Below are positions 1 through 7,003 of a DNA stretch of 64,000 bases, in pieces. A program made the translations under genes and the position numbers. Source of the stretch: SXZD01 sp034680345 (GTDB lineage: Bacteria; Pseudomonadota; Gammaproteobacteria; Burkholderiales; Burkholderiaceae_B); assembly GCA_034680345.1 (NCBI GenBank), contig JAXISZ010000005.1, positions 1 to 64,000 on the forward strand, in the 5' to 3' direction. The stretch's first letter is position 1. The number at the start of each line of letters is the position of its first letter. The notes under the pieces are model-generated. The model saw only the letters and a program-made list of their open reading frames with translations. It searched no databases and was not told where the DNA came from.

Positions 1-212
1 CTTGAATTGCTTTGCAATGTGGATGAACCACTTAGGTATCTGGCCTGCGCAACACTATTGCCAATTTGCAAGTTCAACATGGGTGAACCAACAACAAACA
101 CCGCTTCTGAAAAATTAACCGTTGCGGTAAGCACTGCCCCTCGTTTAAGCCAGCCCTGAGCATTGGCTGCCGTTGAAGAAAACTGTACATTTGAAATTGT
201 TGGAGAAGCCAT
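1..212 (-). CDS. Large Ig-like-repeat adhesin, N-terminal part only (runs off the left edge)
   Basis: The minus-strand reading frame opens with ATG at 212-210 and stays open for 70 codons to the window edge. The start is preceded by AAGGTGG at a good Shine-Dalgarno distance. The peptide begins MASPTISNVQFSS and contains ATVNFSEAVFVVGSPMLNLQ, then a YLSGSS segment. This matches the repeat unit of giant bacterial Ig-like proteins (pattern TVTFSEAVTVTG-P-L-L). Those proteins are usually surface adhesins or biofilm proteins exported by type I secretion. The lack of an N-terminal signal peptide fits type I export. Repeat number and C-terminal signal lie outside the window, so the adhesin role is inferred from the repeat type only. 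Confidence 0.75.
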   Translation of the reverse strand, partial: MASPTISNVQFSSTAANAQGWLKRGAVLTATVNFSEAVFVVGSPMLNLQIGNSVAQARYLSGSSTLQSNS

Positions 213-253
213 AACACACCACCTTGTTAACTTGAGTTAATACAATTAAATCA

Positions 254-275
254 TCTACATGTACAAACACGTAGA
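254..275. promoter_or_regulatory. Inverted repeat upstream of the adhesin gene
   Basis: TCTACATG and CACGTAGA form an 8-bp inverted repeat with one mismatch, separated by six bases. It lies about 40 bp upstream of the adhesin start codon, where an operator or promoter-overlapping site could sit. A possible minus-strand promoter (TTGTAC, 18 bases, TATTAA) overlaps it. No regulator can be named. Confidence 0.3.
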
Positions 276-310
276 CATTTCATGAGCGTAGTGTGTCTGA
301 AAAATTATGA

Positions 311-340
311 AAAAAATATACCCCAAATGTGCGGGGTATT
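311..340 (-). terminator. Rho-independent terminator of the monohaem protein gene
   Basis: A 7-bp perfect stem ATACCCC/GGGGTAT (318-324 with 333-339) has an 8-base loop and a run of A on its left. On the minus strand this is a hairpin followed by a U tract. It lies immediately after the stop codon at 348-350 and separates that gene from the adhesin start at 212. Confidence 0.8.
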
Positions 341-347
341 GATATTC

Positions 348-1643
348 TTATAAACAAACTTTTGGGATTGGCAAGCCAAGAAGATCGGTGTTAACAGTAC
401 CCGTCAAACTTAACTTAAAGGCATCACACATTCTTTCAACACCCACCTGAATTTGCAAAGAATAATCCAAAGGCTTGGCATTTGACGTTGTCGCATCAAA
501 TAAATTGCCTGACTGAATATTTCTAAAATAGACTGCCAAAACCTGAGCATCACTCAAAATAGGCTTATGCGCATGACCCGCTTTAAACGAACTAACATTA
601 CCCCAAACGATAGACCTTGGGAACTGTGCAGAACCATGGCAAGACATGCAAGAAGACCCTTGGTTATCAATTGGCCCATTAGCACGGCCATACCAACCTA
701 ACCAAAGACGCTGATCCCAACCAAAATGCCTGCCAAAAAGATCTTTATTGACCTTTGACTGATGTAAAAGTTCACCAGGTTTTTTATCAGGATCATTACC
801 CCACTGCAAAGCCGCGGGAACCATCCGATCAAAAACATTGAAACCAGGGGCATCACTTTGATAAACGAAAGTACCAAACACCCAACCCGTATCAACAGAC
901 CGATCATCACGAATGGCTATGTCTAACTGAATTAAAAAAACATCAATCGGTTGTTGAACGCGCTGAAATGGATGTGCGTTTTTTAAACCCTGGTGAGTTT
1001 GCGTTGAAACTTGATCAACTGACTGCAAAACATGAGCTTTCCATTTTTTTGTGTTTTGAAGAAACGGAAGTTCATCGGGAGAAGCCGTGGTAAAAATTAG
1101 CTTATAAGCCACTGTACCCTCATGAAAATGTGCTTTGCCAAGGTCAGGATCACAAGGATTTTTCCAAACTTGGCCTAACGTGTAAGCGCCCACTGCATTG
1201 TAAGCACTAACAGCCCAAGACTGATATTTACCCTTAGAAAAAGGGGAAAGGTCGTGATCACGGGTCGTACGTTCACGGGTTAACCCGTGCACAAATTCTC
1301 GACCCGAATGAGAACGCTCCATCCACAAAGCATGGTACCAACTGCGTTTGGTGTTGCGTTGCGCGTACCAATCAACGCCTTGATCTTCATTGCCCTCAAG
1401 TACATAAGCTAAAACAGATTGTAAATACGCCTGCCAATTTTCTTTGAAGTCAAGCTTTAACCATGGCCTATCCATATGTGCAGGCAACGCGCTGGGGTAA
1501 TCGGCACGAACTTTAAAAATTTGATCTACAGGCCAACCAACAATTGCAAAATCGTGCGAGTTTTGAATGGGACAGGTTGCAAACACAAACCTAGGAAAAA
1601 ACAAAGCAAGAGAAAAACCACATAAAAAAAATACGGTTTTCAT
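348..1643 (-). CDS. Exported monohaem c-type cytochrome-like protein of unknown role
   Basis: The product is 431 residues. It starts with a clear Sec signal (MKTVFFLCGFSLALFF, likely cleaved near VFA-TC) and has a single haem c attachment motif CMSCH at about residue 333. The rest is tryptophan-rich and mostly hydrophilic, so it is probably a soluble periplasmic protein. One CxxCH in a chain of this size suggests a single haem in a larger, possibly enzymatic, periplasmic domain. I do not recognise the family beyond that. It appears monocistronic: a strong terminator follows, and ispH lies 180 bp upstream on the same strand. A cytochrome-like electron carrier or a haem enzyme are both possible. 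Confidence 0.7.
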   Translation of the reverse strand: MKTVFFLCGFSLALFFPRFVFATCPIQNSHDFAIVGWPVDQIFKVRADYPSALPAHMDRPWLKLDFKENWQAYLQSVLAYVLEGNEDQGVDWYAQRNTKRSWYHALWMERSHSGREFVHGLTRERTTRDHDLSPFSKGKYQSWAVSAYNAVGAYTLGQVWKNPCDPDLGKAHFHEGTVAYKLIFTTASPDELPFLQNTKKWKAHVLQSVDQVSTQTHQGLKNAHPFQRVQQPIDVFLIQLDIAIRDDRSVDTGWVFGTFVYQSDAPGFNVFDRMVPAALQWGNDPDKKPGELLHQSKVNKDLFGRHFGWDQRLWLGWYGRANGPIDNQGSSCMSCHGSAQFPRSIVWGNVSSFKAGHAHKPILSDAQVLAVYFRNIQSGNLFDATTSNAKPLDYSLQIQVGVERMCDAFKLSLTGTVNTDLLGLPIPKVCL

Positions 1644-1822
1644 TTCATCACCTTGTAAAAAATTTCTCCAAACAGAAAATAATCAACAAAGCAGTTAAAC
1701 TACAAAAAACGACATATAACAGGGTGCGAATAGACCCAAGCCAAATGGTACAATGAAAATGCGAATTCTAAACCGCATACTAATACTTAACTAAAATCAA
1801 CAGATCATTGTGAGTAAAACCA

Positions 1823-2755
1823 TCACGGTTTATTCAATCCCCGTGGTAAAGGAAAAGCCACATGCTCTTGCACCCCAGGTAAAGTTCTCACAGAAACAGC
1901 ACCCAAAGCTTTTAAACGCTGCACCACTGCTTGCACAAGATGCTCTGGCGCAGAAGCTCCGGCCGTAATACCAACCCGCTGTCGCCCCTGAATCCAACTA
2001 TCCTGCAATGCGTCTGCGTTATCAATAAGCATAGCCGGAACTCCTAATTTTTCGGCAACCTCACGCAAACGGTTTGAATTTGAACTACTCTGACTACCCA
2101 CCACCAACACCAAATCTACTTGCGGTGCCATTACTTTTACAGCGTCTTGACGGTTTTGCGTAGCGTAACAAATATCAGCTTTTTTGGGTTCTACAATTGC
2201 TGGAAAGCGCTGCTTCAGCGCTGCCATCACTTCTGAAGCGTCATCAACGGACAAAGTGGTTTGCGTAACATAAGCCAGCTTTTTTGGATTTTGCACTTGT
2301 AAAGCCCATACATCGGCTACGGTTTCAACCAAATAAATGCGATTTTCCACCTGCCCCATGGTGCCCTCCACTTCAGGATGCCCTTTATGACCAATCATGA
2401 TCACTTCTAAATTTTGAGACTGCATTTTAATAACTTCAACATGCACCTTTGTAACCAAAGGGCATGTGGCATCAAAAACCTGAAAACCTCGGCGAGCTGC
2501 TTCATCACGCACCGCCTTCGAAACCCCATGGGCAGAAAAAACCAAAGTAGCACCCACCGGCACTTCGTCTAGTTTATCAATAAAAATAGCGCCTTTACTT
2601 TTTAAATCATCAACCACTGTTTTGTTGTGCACAATTTCGTGGCGCACATAAATAGGAGCACCAAACTGCTGTAACGCACGTTGAACTATTTCAATTGCGC
2701 GATCCACACCTGCACAAAAGCCACGAGGCTGAGCCAAAATAACATCTAAAGTCAT
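1823..2755 (-). CDS. ispH: 4-hydroxy-3-methylbut-2-enyl diphosphate reductase
   Basis: IspH (LytB) carries out the last step of the non-mevalonate isoprenoid pathway, reducing HMBPP to IPP and DMAPP with a 4Fe-4S cluster in the cytoplasm. The 310-residue protein has normal length. It shows the three cluster cysteines in PRGFCAGV near the N-terminus, DATCPLVTKVH at about residue 97, and DICYATQNRQ at about 196. The substrate-binding motif SSNSNRL is also present. It lies 24 bp downstream of fkpB, an order also found in E. coli. The pathway's first enzyme, dxs, and the prenyl synthase ispA are in this window too. Confidence 0.97.
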   Translation of the reverse strand: MTLDVILAQPRGFCAGVDRAIEIVQRALQQFGAPIYVRHEIVHNKTVVDDLKSKGAIFIDKLDEVPVGATLVFSAHGVSKAVRDEAARRGFQVFDATCPLVTKVHVEVIKMQSQNLEVIMIGHKGHPEVEGTMGQVENRIYLVETVADVWALQVQNPKKLAYVTQTTLSVDDASEVMAALKQRFPAIVEPKKADICYATQNRQDAVKVMAPQVDLVLVVGSQSSSNSNRLREVAEKLGVPAMLIDNADALQDSWIQGRQRVGITAGASAPEHLVQAVVQRLKALGAVSVRTLPGVQEHVAFPLPRGLNKP

Positions 2756-2779
2756 TTTTTCAATCTTTACAGTGTAAGT

Positions 2780-3355
2780 CTAAAGTACACCAATAATTTG
2801 CACTTCAAATTTTAACGAGCGCCCAGCCAATGGGTGATTGAAGTCAAATAAAACCGCATCAGTTTCTTCACGCACCACGGTTCCTGCAAAACGCCCACCA
2901 TTGGGTGCCGGAAACTCAACAAAATCTCCCGCAAAAAATTCACTATCTCCTTGCATATTAGCGCTCAAAGTTTGCTTGCTAACGTAACGCAGCAACACAT
3001 CTTGACGCTCGCCATATGATTGCGCGGCAGTCAACTCAAAAATGCGACGCTGCCCTGTCTGCAAACCTAATAAACAACGTTCCAAACCCTCAGCCAATTG
3101 GCCCTGACCCATTTGTAAAGTGGCTGGCTTGTCTTCAAATGTTGAAACTAAAACCTCTCCTGATTCTGCCATAACAATGCGATAATGCAGAGTAACAAAG
3201 GCATTTTCAGCAATTACAGGTTTAGCAATTTGAATGCTTTCAGCCATTTCGGTGGTCTTATCTTTTAAATGCGAACGAATATCAGAAGTAATTTCTAAAT
3301 CACCTAAATTAACCAGATTACCTACAGCGGCAGAAGGCTCAGACACATCAGACAT
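2780..3355 (-). CDS. fkpB: FKBP-type peptidyl-prolyl isomerase, SlpA/FkpB type
   Basis: A cytoplasmic FKBP-fold prolyl isomerase and probable chaperone. The FKBP core runs from about residue 45 (FVTLHYRIVMAESGEVLVST) to LERCLLGLQTGQRRIFEL. It is followed by the IF/SlyD-like insert (GDSEFFAGDFVEFP) and a conserved DFNHPLAGRSLKFEV end, typical of SlyD/SlpA proteins. I chose the ATG at 3355 because AGGTG sits six bases upstream. A GTG three codons earlier overlaps that ribosome-binding site. About 40 residues precede the core, a longer N-terminus than in E. coli FkpB. It is probably co-transcribed with ispH. Confidence 0.92.
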   Translation of the reverse strand: MSDVSEPSAAVGNLVNLGDLEITSDIRSHLKDKTTEMAESIQIAKPVIAENAFVTLHYRIVMAESGEVLVSTFEDKPATLQMGQGQLAEGLERCLLGLQTGQRRIFELTAAQSYGERQDVLLRYVSKQTLSANMQGDSEFFAGDFVEFPAPNGGRFAGTVVREETDAVLFDFNHPLAGRSLKFEVQIIGVL

Positions 3356-3437
3356 AAAAAACACCTAAAATTAAATTGATTGCTCATTTTAACGCAGTGC
3401 ATTGCAAAAGGTATACGTTGAAAAAGAATAAACTGTC

Positions 3438-3524
3438 CACCAGTATTGACTGGTGTTCACCTGCAACTCACTGGTAGTCGCTGGCAATCATTGGTATTAA
3501 CCAAGATACATTATATTATCTTGG
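3438..3524. repeat. Cluster of inverted and helically phased repeats between fkpB and radC
   Basis: Three elements overlap in this divergent intergenic stretch. CACCAGT-ATTG-ACTGGTG is a perfect 7-bp hairpin at 3438-3455. CCAAGATA and TATCTTGG are perfect inverted arms at 3501-3508 and 3517-3524, with TTGG-TATTAA-CCAA overlapping their left side. Between them ACTGGTAGTC, GCTGGCAATC and ATTGGTATTA repeat exactly every 10 bp from 3470. The arrangement suggests protein binding on one face of the helix, but no U tract or known operator is present. Confidence 0.45.
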
Positions 3525-3579
3525 AACCACGGCACTGCAGTTCGTTACAGAACGGTTTTCAACAACAAAAACTTGTTTT

Positions 3580-4263
3580 ATGTCGTCTATTCGTTCTTGG
3601 CCCCCGGAACATCGCCCAAGGGAAAAACTGTTAAATCATGGCGCCGAAACTTTAAGCGACGCTGAATTATTGGCTGTTGTATTTCGAACAGGTTGCTCCG
3701 GTTTGTCAGCGCTTGAGCTTGCTAGGCAATTAATTGATGAATTCGGCAGTTTAGGCGCTTTAACCTCTAGCCCTGCCAGACCATTGCTGTCTAAGCGTGG
3801 CATTGGGCGAACCAAAGCGGCTGGTCTGCAAGCCTGTCTTGAATTGGGGCAACGCATTATGCGCGAACCCCTACCCGAGCGCGATTTACTTAAAGACTCC
3901 GCCAGCACTCAGCAGTATTTAATCAGCCGCTTACGAAACTGTCGAGAAGAGCAATTTATGGTGCTTTTTTTAAACCAAGCCAATCAGTTACTGCACGACG
4001 AAATTTTGTTCCGTGGCACAGTCAACGAGGCAGCAGTCCACCCCCGTGAAGTGGTAAAACGTGCTCTTGAGCTGAATGCTAGCAATGTCATTGTGGCGCA
4101 CAATCACCCATCGGGCACTGCTCGCGCAAGTTTAGCCGATATTGAAATCACTCACCGCTTAATTAGTGCACTCAGCAGCGTGGATATTCGACTACTAGAC
4201 CACGTGATTATTGCAGGCCCTGAATGCGTTTCTCTGCGCGTCTGTACCGGACTTTTTAGCTAA
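3580..4263 (+). CDS. radC: RadC family JAB-domain protein
   Basis: A 227-residue RadC-family protein (MPN/JAB1 metallopeptidase fold). The N-terminal helix-hairpin-helix region runs from RPREKLLNHGAETLSDAELL to GIGRTKAAGLQA. The JAB metal-binding motif AHNHPSGTA...D is at about residues 172-183, with a preceding Glu in FRGTVNEAAVHPREV. The old link to DNA repair is not well supported and the biochemical role of the family is unsettled. Placement just upstream of rpmB-rpmG is a conserved proteobacterial order. The ribosome-binding site is weak; the start matches the usual family N-terminus (RSWPPEHRPREKLL). Confidence 0.93.
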   Translation: MSSIRSWPPEHRPREKLLNHGAETLSDAELLAVVFRTGCSGLSALELARQLIDEFGSLGALTSSPARPLLSKRGIGRTKAAGLQACLELGQRIMREPLPERDLLKDSASTQQYLISRLRNCREEQFMVLFLNQANQLLHDEILFRGTVNEAAVHPREVVKRALELNASNVIVAHNHPSGTARASLADIEITHRLISALSSVDIRLLDHVIIAGPECVSLRVCTGLFS

Positions 4264-4279
4264 ATACTCCATGCAAAAA

Positions 4280-4308
4280 TTGATTGTATCGGGAATATGA
4301 TGTAGAAT
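4280..4308 (+). promoter_or_regulatory. Sigma-70-type promoter for rpmB-rpmG
   Basis: TTGATT and TAGAAT are separated by exactly 17 bases, 35 bp upstream of the rpmB start codon. This is a good match to the housekeeping consensus in the only intergenic space before the ribosomal-protein pair. Confidence 0.6.
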
Positions 4309-4342
4309 TGCTGACTTTGCTGAATTCTTTTAGGGGTCAAAA

Positions 4343-4576
4343 ATGGCTCGCGTGTGTCAAGTAACGGGCAAGCGCCCAATGGTTGGAAACAATGTTTCTC
4401 ATGCCAACAATAAAACCAAACGCAGATTTTTACCGAATCTGCAAAATCGTCGCTTTTGGGTAGAAAGCGAAAATCGCTGGGTCCGTCTGCGCCTTTCAAA
4501 TGCAGCGTTGCGTACAATTGATAAAGTCGGTATCGACACCGTATTGGCCGATTTACGCGCCCGTGGCGAAATTTAA
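4343..4576 (+). CDS. rpmB: 50S ribosomal protein L28
   Basis: The 77-residue product begins MARVCQVTGKRP and contains NNVSHANNKTKRRFLPNLQ, the signature of bacterial L28, a large-subunit protein. It has the normal length of proteobacterial L28. It is first in a two-gene ribosomal-protein operon with rpmG, 16 bp downstream, and is preceded by its own promoter. Confidence 0.98.
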   Translation: MARVCQVTGKRPMVGNNVSHANNKTKRRFLPNLQNRRFWVESENRWVRLRLSNAALRTIDKVGIDTVLADLRARGEI

Positions 4577-4592
4577 TACAGGAGCGTAAACC

Positions 4593-4760
4593 ATGGCAAA
4601 AGCCGGTCGTGAAAAGATCAAACTCGAATCAACAGCAGGAACTGGGCATTTTTACACAACAACAAAGAATAAACGCACCAAACCTGAAAAAATTGAAATT
4701 TCAAAATACGATCCTGTTGTTCGTAAACATGTAACCTACAAAGAAACCAAATTAAAATAA
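4593..4760 (+). CDS. rpmG: 50S ribosomal protein L33
   Basis: A 55-residue protein, MAKAGREKIKLESTAGTGHF onward, with the YTTTKNKR and KYDPVVRKHV segments typical of L33. It is the zinc-free form, lacking the CxxC pairs. AGGAG lies ten bases upstream of the ATG. It is translated from the rpmB message, and a strong terminator follows 22 bp after its stop. Confidence 0.98.
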   Translation: MAKAGREKIKLESTAGTGHFYTTTKNKRTKPEKIEISKYDPVVRKHVTYKETKLK

Positions 4761-4782
4761 TTTTTTTAAAATTTGGTTATAT

Positions 4783-4816
4783 AAAAAACACGTTTCTCAA
4801 AAAAACGTGTTTTTTA
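4783..4816 (+). terminator. Rho-independent terminator after rpmG
   Basis: ACACGTTT and AAACGTGT pair as an 8-bp stem around a short CTCAAAA-type loop. A run of A lies on the left and of T on the right, so it could stop transcription from both directions. It ends the rpmB-rpmG operon. Confidence 0.8.
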
Positions 4817-4899
4817 TTTAGAATGATAAGCTTATTGTCATGCAAAACCGTAATACGCAATTATGGCAATAAGTTCACAACTTAATTAAACAGTTACAC

Positions 4900-5286
4900 T
4901 CAAGCCCTGGTCACCAGAATTTCAGCCAAACAAGTGGCGTAGTGTGGCGTTGGTCAAACTTATCGCTTTTGCCAAGCTTGCTTTTTTAACCCAACCCCGT
5001 GCTGACCACACGCAAACGGCACTTACCAAATTTTATATTCATTTGGTCTAAGGGCAACATCAACTCAGAACGCAAACGCACAGCATTTTTTTGCTGCGAG
5101 TTATCAAATAAATCTAATTCAAGTCCCTTTGCCAAAACAATCCCTTGAGAAATTAAATCAACTAAAAACAACACCAGCCTTACAAAAACTGTACCCGAGT
5201 TAATAAATATATCTTAACGCCCGAATAACCACCGGTACAATCAGCAAGATATCTGCACTGGCTTAAAATAAACGAATGCTAACAAA
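4900..5286 (-). pseudogene. umuC: Remnant of the 3' end of umuC (DNA polymerase V catalytic subunit)
   Basis: Reading the minus strand in pieces recovers the UmuC C-terminus: IRLF*ASADILLIVPVVIR, ALRYIY*LGYSFCKAGV, then after a frameshift LVDLISQGIVLAKGLELDLF, then RSELMLPLDQMNIKFGKCRL, and after a second frameshift GLKKQAWQKR and PHYATCLAEILVTRA. These align with the little-finger and DUF4113 regions (compare YRPGYRYKKAGVML, LMxxxDxxNxRFG and YTTRWDEL in intact UmuC). In-frame stops and at least two frameshifts rule out function. The N-terminal palm and finger regions, roughly two thirds of a normal 420-residue protein, are gone. It follows directly on the umuD remnant. Family assignment is by eye. 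Confidence 0.8.
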
Positions 5287-5299
5287 CGGGACCCGCCCT

Positions 5300-5614
5300 A
5301 TAGCGCAAGTACCTTACTATAAAACCGCTGTTGATTTACACAACAATCATACCCCCGTGATTGGCTTGCAAACAACGGTCTACAACCGGAATATCGCCAT
5401 CAGAAATGCCAGCTTATTTGATTAAAATAGCACTGACTACACTATAAAAATGTAGCCAGCGGACGTGGTGTTAATTAATCAACAAGGCTTAAAAACTCAG
5501 GGTCGGAGTTTTCAGCGGGGAAAGGGGAAGCCCCGCTGGAACAAAACTGTATAATTAAGCAAGAGAACCACTTGCACTTGGAAAAGAATTAAAGTTGGTT
5601 GAAATACCGTACAT
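5300..5614 (-). pseudogene. umuD: Remnant of umuD (LexA-like self-cleaving SOS protein)
   Basis: One minus-strand frame from ATG at 5614 reads MYGISTNFNSFPSASGSLA, stop, LYSFVPAGLPLSPLKTP, stop, ALLIN, stop, then VVSAILIK, stop, AGISDGDIPVVDRCLQANHG, GMIVV, stop, INSGFIVRYLRY. Intact UmuD has LPLYSSxVPAGFPSPA, VRVxGDSMxxAGISDGDxLxVDR and HGxIVVAxVxGxFTVKxL at the same spacing. The frame carries five stops, the catalytic serine region (GDSM) is destroyed, and the lysine of FTVK is arginine. The last 25 or so residues are lost at the junction with umuC. No LexA box is visible upstream. Confidence 0.8.
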
Positions 5615-5700
5615 AATCAAAGTATATAAAAAATGATGTTATTTTCCCTTGGCGAATTAATTACAATCAATCATCAACTCAAATGATCAATTAATATACA

Positions 5701-6891
5701 CTAAGCGTAACGGCGCACACGCAAAGACAAATCATGTACCCAACGATTACCGCTGGCCTCAGCTCGAACACACCATTGCTGTAAATGTTCAATCATTTGC
5801 TCTTTACTAAAATGTGTTTTTTCCCAAAGCTCACACAATTCACGGCGCATTTCTACCAAAACACGAATGCTATCAGACTTTGCACACAACAACTGTAAAC
5901 CATGCAATTCATGCTCTGTTAACTTACTCTCATGAATTGACAATGTTTTTTTAGAAATTTGTGTCAACACGTTTAAGTCATGTAATTTAAGCTCGGCACC
6001 AATACGCTGCATTTCAGCTTTGTAAGCGTCTTTCATGATACGTGCATACTTAGCCAGTACATCATAGCGATGATTGATAACAGCCATAACATTGGTTAAA
6101 TTCAGTTCAGCACTGGCTTTGTGATTGAGTTTAATGCCAGGCGCAACTTTACGTACTTTAATCAAACCAAAAACTTGAAAAATGCGGATGTACATCCAAC
6201 CAATATCAAATTCATACCACTTACTTGATAATTTTGCAGATGTTGCAAACGTGTGATGATTGTTGTGCAACTCTTCACCACCAATCAAAATACCCCAAGG
6301 AAAAATATTGGTGCTGGCGTCTGTACAATCGTAATTTCGATAACCCCAGAAGTGACCAATACCATTGACAACACCAGCCGCTAAAATTGGAATCCACAAC
6401 ATTTGCACAGCCCAAACACACAAGCCGGCTGTTCCAAATAAAAGAACATTAATAATAAGCATAGCAGCCACACCCAAAACAGAGTGTGGTGTATATAAAT
6501 GACGTTCAATCCAGTCATTTGGGCAACCATGGCCATACTTTTCTAAGGTTTCTTGATTTTTCGCTTCTTTGCGATAAAGTTCAGCACCTTCCCAAAATAC
6601 CTTTTTAATACCCATAACCACCGGACTATGAGGATCGTCTTTGGTTTCACATTTTGCATGATGTTTACGATGAATAGCGGCCCAAGCCTTGGTATTTTGA
6701 CCAGTGGTCAACCACAGCCAAAAACGAAAAAAATGCGATAACACCGGATGAAAATCAAGAGAACGGTGGGCCATACCGCGATGCAAGTAAAGTGTTACAC
6801 CCAAAATAGTAATGTGCGTAGCTACAAGCGTAAAAACCACAATTTGCCAAAAACTGGCGCCACTGAAACCATGTTCTAAAAAATCTAACAT
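5701..6891 (-). CDS. Membrane fatty-acid (acyl-CoA/acyl-lipid) desaturase
   Basis: A 396-residue di-iron membrane desaturase that introduces a double bond into acyl chains, probably delta-9, and helps set membrane fluidity. The three histidine boxes are intact: HRGMAHR near residue 37, HRKHH near 75 and ELHNNHH near 205. Hydrophobic pairs around residues 10-35 and 145-180 should span the membrane. The ATG at 6891 is preceded by GAGAAAG at five bases, and the MLDFLEHGFSG start resembles homologues. A helical, charged C-terminal extension of about 130 residues is usual for this proteobacterial subgroup. It appears monocistronic. Confidence 0.9.
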   Translation of the reverse strand: MLDFLEHGFSGASFWQIVVFTLVATHITILGVTLYLHRGMAHRSLDFHPVLSHFFRFWLWLTTGQNTKAWAAIHRKHHAKCETKDDPHSPVVMGIKKVFWEGAELYRKEAKNQETLEKYGHGCPNDWIERHLYTPHSVLGVAAMLIINVLLFGTAGLCVWAVQMLWIPILAAGVVNGIGHFWGYRNYDCTDASTNIFPWGILIGGEELHNNHHTFATSAKLSSKWYEFDIGWMYIRIFQVFGLIKVRKVAPGIKLNHKASAELNLTNVMAVINHRYDVLAKYARIMKDAYKAEMQRIGAELKLHDLNVLTQISKKTLSIHESKLTEHELHGLQLLCAKSDSIRVLVEMRRELCELWEKTHFSKEQMIEHLQQWCVRAEASGNRWVHDLSLRVRRYA

Positions 6892-7003
6892 TATTACTTT
6901 CTCGTTATACAAAAATAATTAAATATAATTTTATCAGCGCTATTGGTTAATCACCCAGGAAAACCATAATAAAACTGAGTCCGATCAAATTAACAACAAA
7001 ATA

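Noticed and set aside
3446..3634. A 62-residue plus-strand frame overlapping the start of radC
   Set aside because: It lies across the palindrome cluster and the radC start in another frame, with no protein-like motif.
4260..4517. Minus-strand frame opposite rpmB
   Set aside because: It is the antisense shadow of a ribosomal-protein gene.
4986..5174. Intact 62-residue minus-strand gene
   Set aside because: Its residues match an internal piece of UmuC and continue as UmuC homology in other frames on both sides, so it is a pseudogene fragment.
5513..5538. GC-rich hairpin CAGCGGGG/CCCCGCTG as a terminator
   Set aside because: No T run on either side, and the bases fall in the VPAGLP part of the umuD remnant, so the pairing is probably incidental to former coding sequence.
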